A DNA stretch of 64,000 nt from an uncultured Oscillospiraceae bacterium (GTDB lineage: Bacteria; Bacillota; Clostridia; Oscillospirales; Oscillospiraceae), in contig CAKTJC010000002.1 of the NCBI GenBank assembly GCA_934567355.1, forward strand, positions 62,001 through 126,000, read 5' to 3'. This document shows, piece after piece, positions 1 through 7,734 of the stretch; the stretch's first letter is position 1; each line of letters starts with the position of its first letter. The notes under the pieces are model-generated. The model was given only the letters and a program-made list of their open reading frames with translations, made no database searches and was not told the DNA's origin. Both the position numbers and the translations under genes were made by a program.

Positions 1-1376
1 TGGAAGATTATGTGGAGCTGATTGAAAAGACCATCGTGGACGATCCTCCTTTGACCGTCCGGGAGGGCGGCATCATCCGCAAGGGCGCAGATGCCGAGGC
101 TGATAAGCTGCGGGACATTATGGAGGGCGGCTCCGGCACCATTGCCGCCATTGAGGCCAATGAGCGGGAAAAAACCGGCATCCGCACCCTCAAGGTGGGC
201 TATAACCGGGTGTTCGGCTATTACATCGAGGTGTCCAAGTCCTTCATTGACCAGGTGCCTCAGAGCTACATCCGCAAGCAGACCCTGGCAAACTGCGAAC
301 GCTACATCACCCAGGAGCTGAAGGAGCTGGAAACCCAGGTGCTCACCGCCAAAGAGCGGCTCACCGCCCTGGAATATGATATTTTCACCCGGCTGCGCAG
401 TCAGCTTGCCCAGGGGGCGGAGCGGGTGCAGCTGACGGCCATGGCGGTTGCCGCCGTGGATACCCTGTGTTCTTTTGCCGCCGTGGCGGCGCAGCGGGGC
501 TATTGCCGCCCGGAAATCACCTTGGGGCAGGAAATCTCCATTACCGATGGCCGCCATCCGGTGGTGGAGGCCATGCTGAAGGACAGCCTGTTTGTCCCCA
601 ACAGCACCGAGCTGGGCGCAGCGGACAATCAGGTTGCCATCATCACCGGCCCCAATATGGCCGGTAAATCCACCTATATGCGTCAGGTGGCGCTGATTGT
701 GCTGATGGCGCAGATGGGCTCCTTTGTCCCCGCCAGAAGCGCCCGGATTGGGCTGGTTGACCGGGTGTTTACCCGCATCGGCGCCAGCGATGACCTGGCT
801 TCCGGTCAGTCCACCTTTATGGTGGAAATGGCAGAGGTGGCTTCCATATTGAAATACGCCACCAGCCGAAGCCTGCTGATTCTGGACGAGATTGGCCGGG
901 GCACCTCTACCTACGATGGCATGGCCATTGCCCGTGCGGTGCTGGAATTTGCCGCCAATCCCAAAAAGCTGGGGGCAAAAACCCTGTTTGCCACCCATTA
1001 TCACGAGCTTGCCACCATGGAGGACAAGCTGCCCAATGTGAAAAACTACAACATCGCCGTGAAAAAGCGGGGGGATCAGATGATTTTTCTGCGGCGGATT
1101 GTCCCCGGTGCCACCGATGACAGCTATGGCATTGAAGTGGCGAAGCTTGCCGGTCTGCCCGCCGCCGTGGTTACCCGGGCACGGGAGATTCTCGCCGAGC
1201 TGGAAGCGGGCGTCACACCGGTGAGCCGCCCCGCGCCGGTGCAGGACGACCAGGTGAGCATGGAGGAGCTGTCCTATCAGCGGATCGCTGACACCTTGCG
1301 CGCCATCAACGTTGAAACGCTGACCCCCATCGAGGCCATGAACGAGCTGTATAAGCTCAGGAGGATGCTGGAATGA
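1..1376 (+). CDS. mutS: DNA mismatch repair protein MutS, C-terminal part (5' end outside window)
   Basis: The reading frame is open from the left edge, so the true start lies upstream. About 457 residues are present. They cover the end of the lever/clamp region and the whole ATPase domain. The Walker A motif GPNMAGKST is encoded near 649-675, and the Walker B stretch LLILDEIGRGTSTYDG lies near 870-915, followed by the FATHYHEL segment. This is the standard MutS P-loop ATPase that recognises mismatches as a dimer and recruits MutL. The stop codon overlaps the start of the next gene (ATGA), which suggests translational coupling to the CPBP protease and then mutL. Nothing looks broken in the visible portion. 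Confidence 0.97.
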   Translation, partial: EDYVELIEKTIVDDPPLTVREGGIIRKGADAEADKLRDIMEGGSGTIAAIEANEREKTGIRTLKVGYNRVFGYYIEVSKSFIDQVPQSYIRKQTLANCERYITQELKELETQVLTAKERLTALEYDIFTRLRSQLAQGAERVQLTAMAVAAVDTLCSFAAVAAQRGYCRPEITLGQEISITDGRHPVVEAMLKDSLFVPNSTELGAADNQVAIITGPNMAGKSTYMRQVALIVLMAQMGSFVPARSARIGLVDRVFTRIGASDDLASGQSTFMVEMAEVASILKYATSRSLLILDEIGRGTSTYDGMAIARAVLEFAANPKKLGAKTLFATHYHELATMEDKLPNVKNYNIAVKKRGDQMIFLRRIVPGATDDSYGIEVAKLAGLPAAVVTRAREILAELEAGVTPVSRPAPVQDDQVSMEELSYQRIADTLRAINVETLTPIEAMNELYKLRRMLE

Positions 1377-2041
1377 CGCTGACAAGGAAGGAGACCGTCT
1401 CCGGCTGGATATGGATGGCGGTGCAGTTCCTGCTGCTGGGGTCAGCGGTTACGGTTCTGGCTGCCCCGCTGGGATTGATGAAGATCAATTTCCTGTATCA
1501 TCTGATAAGCGCCTGTGCGACGGCTCTTATTTTCCGCCGCTTTCTGTGCGGCAGCATCCGCACCTTCCGGCAGGAGACCCGCAGGGTGCTTCTGACTGCG
1601 GCAGCCTGCCTTGGCGTCTACTATCTTTTATCAACGGCGCTGGGAGCGGTTATCTTTGCGGTGGATGCGTCCTTTTCCAATGTGAACGACAATACCGTCA
1701 CGGGGTTTCTCAGGAGCAATCCCGTTTTGACCTCGGCTGCGACGATTGTGCTGGCGCCCATCAGTGAGGAGCTGCTGTTCCGGGGGCTTGTGTTTTACCG
1801 GGCGCGCAGGCTCGGGAAATGGGCGGCATATGTCATCTCCGTCGCCGCCTTTGCAGCCATTCACATCATGGGATATGTGGGCAGCTTTTCCGCGCCCCGG
1901 CTGCTGCTATGCTTCCTGCAATACATCCCGGCGGGCATCGTCCTTGCCGCAGGCATGGACGCCACCGGCAGCATCATTACACCGATGTTGATTCACGCCT
2001 GCATCAACGCAGTGGCGGTGCTGACCGCCGTTCAATCCTGA
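1373..2041 (+). CDS. CPBP family intramembrane metalloprotease
   Basis: This 222-residue, very hydrophobic protein has several predicted membrane helices. It carries the CPBP (Abi/CAAX-protease-like) signature: a glutamate pair with arginine in SEELLFRG (E132, E133, R137), a histidine in FAAIHI (about H164), and a third motif near the C-terminus around LIHACINA. Family members are membrane proteases linked to prenyl-protein processing, bacteriocin immunity or sigma-factor signalling; the substrate here is unknown. It overlaps mutS by 4 nt and its stop directly abuts the mutL ribosome binding site, so it sits inside the mismatch-repair operon. That is an unusual neighbour for this family. Confidence 0.88.
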   Translation: MTLTRKETVSGWIWMAVQFLLLGSAVTVLAAPLGLMKINFLYHLISACATALIFRRFLCGSIRTFRQETRRVLLTAAACLGVYYLLSTALGAVIFAVDASFSNVNDNTVTGFLRSNPVLTSAATIVLAPISEELLFRGLVFYRARRLGKWAAYVISVAAFAAIHIMGYVGSFSAPRLLLCFLQYIPAGIVLAAGMDATGSIITPMLIHACINAVAVLTAVQS

Positions 2042-2055
2042 AAGGAGGTAATTTT

Positions 2056-4032
2056 ATGCCTGCAATTATTCAGCTTCCCAGCCATATTGCCAATCTCATT
2101 GCCGCCGGTGAGGTGGTGGAGCGTCCGGCCAGCGTGGTCAAGGAGCTGCTGGAAAACGCCGTGGATGCCGGTGCAACCAAGGTAACCATCGAAATCCGGG
2201 ACGGCGGCATGACCTTCCTGCGGGTGACGGACAACGGCTGCGGCATGGAGCCGGAGGATGCCAAAACCGCCTTTTTGCGCCATGCCACCTCCAAGCTGCG
2301 CCGGGCGGAGGACTTGGGGGCGATTTCCACCATGGGCTTCCGGGGCGAGGCACTGGCTGCCATTGCCTCCGTCAGCCGCATTGATTTGCTGACCAAGCCC
2401 GCCGGTGCCATGGCTGGCACCAGCCTCCATTTGGAGGCAGGGGTCATTACCCAGTCCGGCGAAGCAGGATGCCCGGATGGCACTACCATCATCATCCGGG
2501 ATTTGTTTTACAACACCCCTGCCCGGATGAAATTTATGAAATCCGACTCCGTGGAGGGCAGCCGGGTGACGGCGGCGGTGCAGATGCAAGCCTTGGCGCA
2601 CCCCCAAGTGGCCATTACCCTGCTGCGGGACGGGAAAAATATTCTTTCCACTCCCGGTGACGGCTCCCTGCAAACGGCGGTCTACTGCGTGTATGGCCGG
2701 GAATTTGCGGGGATGACCCAGGTGGAAAGTCACTGGGACAGCTACCGGCTTACCGGCTATGTCACGAAGCCCACTGACAGCCGCCCCAGCCGGAATTTTC
2801 AGACCTTTTTTGTCAACGACCGCCCGGTGAAATCGAAACTCCTGGTTTCCGCGCTGGAGGAAGCCTACCGCAACCAGCTGATGGTGGGAAAATTCCCCGC
2901 CGGTGTGCTGCACCTACAGCTTCCGCCCGACGCGGTGGATGTCAACGTCCATCCGGCAAAGACGGAAGTGAAATTCCTCAACGAGAAGGCGGTGTTTGAC
3001 TGCGTTCACTATGGCGTGCTGGCGGCGCTGAACAAAACCCCCGACCGCCCCCAGGTGCAGTTTGCAAAGCAAACTGCTTCCGCGCCGCAACCGGTGCAGC
3101 CCCGTCAGGAGGCAGTGCCCAAGCAGAATTTCTTCCGTACCATGACCCCGGAGGAATACAAAACCTTCTCCGCCGCCATGCAGGATGCCCCCCAGCCCAA
3201 GCCCCAGGCAGCACAGGCGGCAGTGGAAAAAATTGTCAAGGCCATGCCGGACAAGACGGCGCTCCACAGCGCGGTGGTGATTCCGGGAGAGCCGATTCCG
3301 GTTCCGCCCCGTCCTGCAAAATCCCAGCCGGAGGGGGAGAGAATAGGCTTTCTGCCCCCGCTTCCGGCAGAGCCGGAGATGCCCAAAGCGCCGGAGATTC
3401 CGGTGCCTCCCGTGAAGCCGGAACAGCCGGAAACTGTCCAACAGAAATTGGATATGCCCAGCGTGCCGGATTGGCGTTTGGTGGGGGAGCTGTACCGCAC
3501 CTATATCCTGGTGGAGCAGGGGGACAGCGCCTTTCTCATTGACAAACACGCCGCCCATGAGCGGATTCTTTTTGACAAACTCAAGGCCAATCAGGAGGCC
3601 ATTTCCGGCCAAGCCCTGCTGTCCCCCCTGACGGTGCGGCTGACTCCCGCGGCGGCGGGAGAGCTGCTCAGCAATATGACCATGATGGAGGAGCTGGGCT
3701 TCCAGCTGGAAGAATTTGGCGACAGCACCCTGCTGCTGCGGCAGATTCCCATGGATTTGTCCCCGGACGCTGCCGCCGAGGCGGTGGAGAGCCTGGCCGC
3801 TGACCTGCTCAATGGCCGCCGGGAGCAGAAGGACACCGTGCGGGATGAGCTGCTGCATACTGTGGCCTGCAAGGCTGCCATCAAGGCCGGCTGGGTGACG
3901 GATGAGCAGGAGCTATATGCCATTGCAAAGACCGTTATGGAGCGGGAGGAACTGAAATACTGTCCCCATGGCCGCCCCATCTGCATTACCCTGAGCAAAA
4001 AGCAGGTGGAAAAGCAGTTCAAGCGGACATAA
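2056..4032 (+). CDS. mutL: DNA mismatch repair endonuclease MutL
   Basis: The gene encodes 658 residues. The start is chosen at the ATG 7 nt after AAAGGAGG (2041-2048); an in-frame extension exists further upstream but lacks this site. The N-terminal GHKL ATPase has the motifs ENAVDAG, DNGCGM and GFRGEAL. A proline- and glutamine-rich linker spans roughly residues 335-475. The C-terminal endonuclease domain has DKHAAHER, a variant of the DQHAxxE metal-binding motif. ACKAAIK and CPHGRP follow, matching the conserved C-terminal metal site motifs. It is therefore predicted to nick DNA after MutS recognition, as in bacteria lacking MutH. It is followed 9 nt later by miaA. Confidence 0.97.
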   Translation: MPAIIQLPSHIANLIAAGEVVERPASVVKELLENAVDAGATKVTIEIRDGGMTFLRVTDNGCGMEPEDAKTAFLRHATSKLRRAEDLGAISTMGFRGEALAAIASVSRIDLLTKPAGAMAGTSLHLEAGVITQSGEAGCPDGTTIIIRDLFYNTPARMKFMKSDSVEGSRVTAAVQMQALAHPQVAITLLRDGKNILSTPGDGSLQTAVYCVYGREFAGMTQVESHWDSYRLTGYVTKPTDSRPSRNFQTFFVNDRPVKSKLLVSALEEAYRNQLMVGKFPAGVLHLQLPPDAVDVNVHPAKTEVKFLNEKAVFDCVHYGVLAALNKTPDRPQVQFAKQTASAPQPVQPRQEAVPKQNFFRTMTPEEYKTFSAAMQDAPQPKPQAAQAAVEKIVKAMPDKTALHSAVVIPGEPIPVPPRPAKSQPEGERIGFLPPLPAEPEMPKAPEIPVPPVKPEQPETVQQKLDMPSVPDWRLVGELYRTYILVEQGDSAFLIDKHAAHERILFDKLKANQEAISGQALLSPLTVRLTPAAAGELLSNMTMMEELGFQLEEFGDSTLLLRQIPMDLSPDAAAEAVESLAADLLNGRREQKDTVRDELLHTVACKAAIKAGWVTDEQELYAIAKTVMEREELKYCPHGRPICITLSKKQVEKQFKRT

Positions 4033-4041
4033 GGAGAGACC

Positions 4042-4977
4042 ATGAACCAAATCATTTGCATTGCCGGCCCCACGGCCTCCGGCAAGACCGCGCTGGCGGT
4101 GGAGCTGGCACAGGAATACGGCGGCGAAGTGGTGTCCTGCGACTCCATGCAGGTATATAAGCGCATGGACATCGGCACCGCAAAACCCACCCCGGAGGAG
4201 CGGCAGGGCATCCCCCATCATATGATTGATGTGGCAGAGCCATGGGAGGATTATTCCGTCAGCCGCTACTGCCAGGAAGCCACGGCAGTTGTGGAGGACA
4301 TCCTCGCCCGGGGGAAGACTGCCATTATTGCCGGAGGCACCGGGCTGTATATGGATAGCCTCATTCGGGGCAACGATTTTGCCCCCTTCCCCTCCACCGG
4401 TGTGCGGGAACGGCTGGAAGCAGAGGCAGACCGGGCGGGCATGGAAGCACTGCTGCAACGGCTCCGGGAGATTGACCCGGAAGCGGCAGAGCGGCTGCAC
4501 CTATCCGACCGCAAGCGCATCATTCGGGCGCTGGAGGTGTACCTGGAAACCGGCGAGACCATCACCGCCCACAACCGCCGCACCCAGTCTGTGCCGCCCC
4601 GGTTTTCCCCCATCTGGCTGGGGTTGGATTTTGAGCAGCGGGCGGAACTATACAGCCGGATTGACCGGCGGGTGGATGTGATGCTGGAAATGGGACTGGT
4701 GGCTGAAATTCAGGGATTGCTGTCATCCGGTATCCCGGAAAAATGCACCGCCATGCAGGCCATCGGCTACAAGGAATTCACCGACGCATTGGATGGCCGC
4801 TGCACTGTGGCGCAGGCCGCCGATTTGGTGCGCCAATCCTCCCGCCGCTATGCCAAGCGCCAGCTGACCTGGTTCCGCCGGAACCGGAATATCCACTGGC
4901 TGACCCGCCGGACAGGGGAGGGGAGCAGGGAAATTCTCGCAAAAGCCCGACATATTTTGCAGGAAAACGACAGCTGA
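4042..4977 (+). CDS. miaA: tRNA dimethylallyltransferase MiaA
   Basis: This 311-residue protein begins with the P-loop GPTASGKT (residues 9-16) and contains the DSMQVY substrate segment. It also has the GGTGLY motif and a C-terminal region with KRQLTWFRR typical of MiaA. The enzyme transfers a dimethylallyl group to A37 of tRNAs reading UNN codons. The start ATG follows AAGGAGA at a 5-6 nt spacing. Its place between mutL and hfq matches the conserved mutL-miaA-hfq gene order seen in many bacteria. No sign of truncation. Confidence 0.97.
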   Translation: MNQIICIAGPTASGKTALAVELAQEYGGEVVSCDSMQVYKRMDIGTAKPTPEERQGIPHHMIDVAEPWEDYSVSRYCQEATAVVEDILARGKTAIIAGGTGLYMDSLIRGNDFAPFPSTGVRERLEAEADRAGMEALLQRLREIDPEAAERLHLSDRKRIIRALEVYLETGETITAHNRRTQSVPPRFSPIWLGLDFEQRAELYSRIDRRVDVMLEMGLVAEIQGLLSSGIPEKCTAMQAIGYKEFTDALDGRCTVAQAADLVRQSSRRYAKRQLTWFRRNRNIHWLTRRTGEGSREILAKARHILQENDS

Positions 4978-5020
4978 CTTATGATAGCATGTGCATACCA
5001 TTCAGAAAGAAGGTATACAT

Positions 5021-5251
5021 ATGACGGAACAACTGAATTTACAGGACGCCATTTTGAAGGAGGTTCGCCGGGACAAAGTGCCGGTGACGCTGTTCCTGAT
5101 GAACGGTTTCCAGCTTCGGGGCATTATCACGGGCTACGACAGCTTCGTGGTGGTTCTGGTGACGGACGGGCGGCAGCAGATGATCTACAAGCACGCCATC
5201 TCCACCCTCGCCCCCATCCGGCCGTTAAAAGCCGCTGCTGCTACCGTGTAG
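5021..5251 (+). CDS. hfq: RNA chaperone Hfq
   Basis: This 76-residue protein shows both Sm motifs: the first around FLMNGFQLRGIITGYDSF and the second as YKHAIST. The start is set at the ATG preceded by AGAAAGAAGG; an in-frame GTG 30 nt upstream has no ribosome binding site. Hfq forms a hexamer that binds small RNAs and A/U-rich mRNA segments. There is only a short C-terminal tail (KAAAATV), usual in Firmicutes. The gene is last of the mutS-mutL-miaA-hfq run and is closed by a strong terminator. Confidence 0.96.
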   Translation: MTEQLNLQDAILKEVRRDKVPVTLFLMNGFQLRGIITGYDSFVVVLVTDGRQQMIYKHAISTLAPIRPLKAAAATV

Positions 5252-5263
5252 TTTCCTTTTTAC

Positions 5264-5294
5264 AAAAAGCGGCGGTCTACCCGCCGCTTTTTGC
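5264..5294 (+). terminator. Rho-independent terminator after hfq
   Basis: A GC-rich inverted repeat AAAAAGCGGCGG / CCGCCGCTTTTT with a 5-nt loop ends in a T-run. It lies 12 nt after the hfq stop and ends about 26 nt before the yggS start, separating the repair and division operons. Confidence 0.85.
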
Positions 5295-5320
5295 GTGCCC
5301 CAGAAAGAGAGGAAGACCAA

Positions 5321-6019
5321 ATGTCCATTGAAGAAAATGTTCTGCGCATCCGGGAAGAGATCGCCCGGGCGGCTGCGGATGCCGGGCGTGCGCCCGGTGA
5401 GATCCAGCTTTGCGCTGCCACAAAAATGAATGATGCCGCCGCCGTCCGCCGGGCAATCGCCGCCGGGGTGGACTGCTGCGGCGAAAACCGGGTGCAGGAG
5501 CTGACGGCGAAGATTTCCGACCATGCCTACGACGGCGCGCCGGTGGATTTCATCGGCCATTTGCAAACCAACAAGGTGCGCCAGGTGGTGGGCAGAGTGC
5601 GCCTGATCCAGAGCATCGACAGCGAGCGCCTGCTTTGCGCCGTCAACGCCGAGGCACAGAAGCAGGGAATCGTGCAGGGCGTTTTGCTGGAAGTAAACAT
5701 CGGAAAGGAGAAAAGTAAATCCGGTTTTCTGGCGGAGGAGATCATGCCGCTGCTGGAGAGAATAGCGTTATATCCGAACATATGTATCAAAGGATTGATG
5801 ACAATCCCCCCAATTTCCCAAAATAAGGGAGATAATCTAAAATTTTTTCAAAAAATGTCTGAATTATATGTTGACATACGGAGGAAAAAATACGATAATG
5901 TGGCAGTGGACTGTTTATCGATGGGAATGTCCGCCGACTATGCGGATGCCGTTCACTGCGGCAGCACAATGGTACGTGTCGGTACTGCCATTTTCGGTGC
6001 CCGCCAATACACGCTGTGA
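5321..6019 (+). CDS. yggS: YggS/YlmE family pyridoxal-phosphate homeostasis protein
   Basis: This 232-residue protein has an alanine-racemase-like TIM barrel with the PLP lysine in CAATKMN (about K35) and the family signatures FIGHLQTNK and GLMTIPP. SMGMSADY and the glycine-rich VRVGTAIFG follow near the C-terminus. These proteins bind PLP and influence vitamin B6 and amino-acid balance without a clear catalytic reaction. The start is the ATG after AGAAAGAGAGGAAG. The gene heads the ylmE-sepF-divIVA-ileS arrangement known from Firmicutes. A roughly 170-bp stretch (about 5755-5925) is strikingly AT-rich compared with the rest of the gene and contains a promoter-like sequence. Confidence 0.95.
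   Translation: MSIEENVLRIREEIARAAADAGRAPGEIQLCAATKMNDAAAVRRAIAAGVDCCGENRVQELTAKISDHAYDGAPVDFIGHLQTNKVRQVVGRVRLIQSIDSERLLCAVNAEAQKQGIVQGVLLEVNIGKEKSKSGFLAEEIMPLLERIALYPNICIKGLMTIPPISQNKGDNLKFFQKMSELYVDIRRKKYDNVAVDCLSMGMSADYADAVHCGSTMVRVGTAIFGARQYTL
5871..5899 (+). promoter_or_regulatory. Candidate internal promoter inside yggS driving sepF-divIVA
   Basis: TTGACA (5871-5876) and GATAAT (5894-5899) are separated by 17 nt. They lie inside the AT-rich patch of yggS, about 160 nt upstream of the sepF start. Both hexamers are close to sigma-A consensus. Transcription from here is an inference. Confidence 0.5.
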
Positions 6020-6061
6020 TACATCCTGCGCGATGTGAACATACAGGAGGAGAAAAAGAAA

Positions 6062-6643
6062 ATGAGCTTTTGGGATAATGTAAAGAAGCTTGCCCAACCC
6101 TATTCCGATGATGATTACGATGATTACGACGAAGAAGAGGACGATGGCGCCGACCAGTACGAAGAGCCGGAAGAGCGCCCTGCCCGTTCCTCCCGCCGCA
6201 GTGCGCCCCGCCGCGCCCCTGCACCGGTAGCTCCCCCTGCGGACGAGCCGGAAGAAGAGGATGATTTCGGCTTCGCGCCTACCATTCCCGCATCCACCGG
6301 TTCCGGTGCTTCTGCATCCGGTTTCAGCGGCCAGGTTCTGAACATGAGCTCTTCTGCCTCTGCTACCAACAAGCAGGAAGTGGTGCTCTTCCGCCCCAAT
6401 AGTTTCAACGATACCTCCAAGGCAGCCGATGATCTGCGCAGCCGCAAGGCTGTGATCGTCAACATGGAAAATGTGGACAAGGCCATGGCACGCCGGGTGG
6501 TGGATTTCCTGTCCGGCTGCGTGTACGCGCTGGACGGCGACGTGAAGAAGATTGCTCAGTCTGCTTACCTCTTCTGCCCCCACAATATGGACATCGTGGG
6601 CGACCTGGAGACCCTCCAGGCGGAAGTGGAAAGCTACATTTGA
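6062..6643 (+). CDS. sepF: Cell division protein SepF
   Basis: This 193-residue protein starts with the SepF membrane-targeting amphipathic segment MSFWDNVKKLAQPY. A highly acidic linker (DDDYDDYDEEEDD) and a proline/serine-rich middle follow. The C-terminal SepF/YlmF domain (about residues 110-190) contains VVLFRPNSFND, VIVNMENVD and RRVVDFLSGCVYAL. SepF forms rings that bundle FtsZ and tether it to the membrane. The start ATG lies 11-12 nt after AGGAGG; an upstream in-frame GTG would place the binding site inside the gene. It is followed 34 nt later by divIVA. Confidence 0.95.
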   Translation: MSFWDNVKKLAQPYSDDDYDDYDEEEDDGADQYEEPEERPARSSRRSAPRRAPAPVAPPADEPEEEDDFGFAPTIPASTGSGASASGFSGQVLNMSSSASATNKQEVVLFRPNSFNDTSKAADDLRSRKAVIVNMENVDKAMARRVVDFLSGCVYALDGDVKKIAQSAYLFCPHNMDIVGDLETLQAEVESYI

Positions 6644-6677
6644 TAAGACAGGATTTTAATAGGAAGGGAGAAACAAT

Positions 6678-7433
6678 ATGATTACTCCGCAGCAAATTGA
6701 TCAGATTTCCTTCAGCCAGACCCGTCATGGCTACGATATGGAGCAGGTGGATAAGATCCTGGAGCCTCTGACCGAGGATTATGTCACGCTGTACAAGGAA
6801 AATGCTTTGCTTAAGAGCAAGCTGCGCGTCCTGGTCGGCAAGCTGGAAGAGTTCCGCAAGAACGGAGTCGTCGGCAAGGATGCCGAGGAGAGCGCCAAAC
6901 GTTCTGCCGAGAAGCTGATTCAGGATGCCAAGGCTCAGGCCGCCCAGATTCTGCGTCAGGCGCAGGCACAGGCGGCGGCCACAGCGCCTGCCGCAAGAAC
7001 GCCCAGCGCCGATGCGCTGGTTGCAGTCGAGAAGGCAAGAGTTACTGAGGCACGCAAGGCCGCGGCAACCCGCATCACTGAGATTCAGACCCAGATGCAG
7101 CAGTGCATCCAGGCGCTGGATCGGATTAAGAATGCCAATGTCACCCCCGCTGCTGCTCCTGCTGCCCCTGTTGCGCCGGCCGCTCCCGTTGCAGCCCCGG
7201 CTCCGGCTCCTGTACCTGCCCCGTCGCCCGCCCCCAAAGCGAAGCCGGAGGATGTGTATGACAGTGATGCCGTTGTGGGCGAAATTTCACAGAGCCTGGA
7301 GGCCATGGTCGGCACCACTACCGACACCGCCCCCAAGGCAGCTCCCCAACACCCCACCCGCGATACGACCACCAGCCGCTTTTCTAACCTGAATCTGCAG
7401 TTCGGCCGCAATTACGACCCCACCCAGAAGTAA
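6678..7433 (+). CDS. divIVA: DivIVA domain-containing cell division/polarity protein
   Basis: In this 251-residue protein the first ~60 residues match the DivIVA N-terminal membrane-binding domain (ITPQQIDQISFSQTRHGYD, with the YDMEQVDKIL segment). A coiled coil (about 45-150) rich in Lys, Glu, Ala and Gln is followed by an Ala/Pro-rich low-complexity stretch (about 155-190) and a short conserved tail. DivIVA proteins recognise negative membrane curvature at the septum and poles. The start ATG follows AAGGGAG. The ylmG and ylmH genes that separate sepF and divIVA in Bacillus are absent. Confidence 0.93.
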   Translation: MITPQQIDQISFSQTRHGYDMEQVDKILEPLTEDYVTLYKENALLKSKLRVLVGKLEEFRKNGVVGKDAEESAKRSAEKLIQDAKAQAAQILRQAQAQAAATAPAARTPSADALVAVEKARVTEARKAAATRITEIQTQMQQCIQALDRIKNANVTPAAAPAAPVAPAAPVAAPAPAPVPAPSPAPKAKPEDVYDSDAVVGEISQSLEAMVGTTTDTAPKAAPQHPTRDTTTSRFSNLNLQFGRNYDPTQK

Positions 7434-7454
7434 GTTCTGATTGATACTCCCAAT

Positions 7455-7706
7455 GCAATGACGAGGACACGAGCCTCGGTTTCCTCCCTTCAGAGAGCTG
7501 CCGGATCGGTGCAAGGCAGCAGGGAGCGCCGTGTGCTTATCCCCTCCAGCAGCGCAAGGAACGCCCCAGGGGGCAAGTAAAATGCGCCGGGTTTGCGCCC
7601 GTTACAGCGCGCTTGAGTGTCGGCATTTTGCCGGAACAAGAGTGGTACCGCAGAGGTTTATGCGCCTTTGTCTCTTAGAAATAGGGGACAAGGGCGCTTT
7701 TTTATC
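7455..7706 (+). promoter_or_regulatory. T-box riboswitch leader of ileS
   Basis: The leader begins with a Stem I kink-turn-like AATGACGAGGA near 7457 and an AGAGAG bulge near 7493. The apical GGTGCAAGG segment follows. The conserved T-box core AGTGGTACCGC lies at 7641-7651. A terminator helix GCGCCTTTGTCTC / GGGACAAGGGCGC with a T-run follows (7662-7704). An ATC triplet at 7539-7541, on the 3' side of Stem I, is the likely specifier for uncharged tRNA-Ile. Binding of uncharged tRNA is expected to form the antiterminator and turn on ileS. The whole 300-nt gap between divIVA and ileS is explained by this element. Confidence 0.9.
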
Positions 7707-7734
7707 AGAATTTCTCAGAAAGGAACTACCTTCT

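Noticed and set aside
7531..7734. N-terminal extension of IleS into the leader
   Set aside because: The region is the T-box element, and the ATG at 7735 has a ribosome binding site and matches the normal IleS start.
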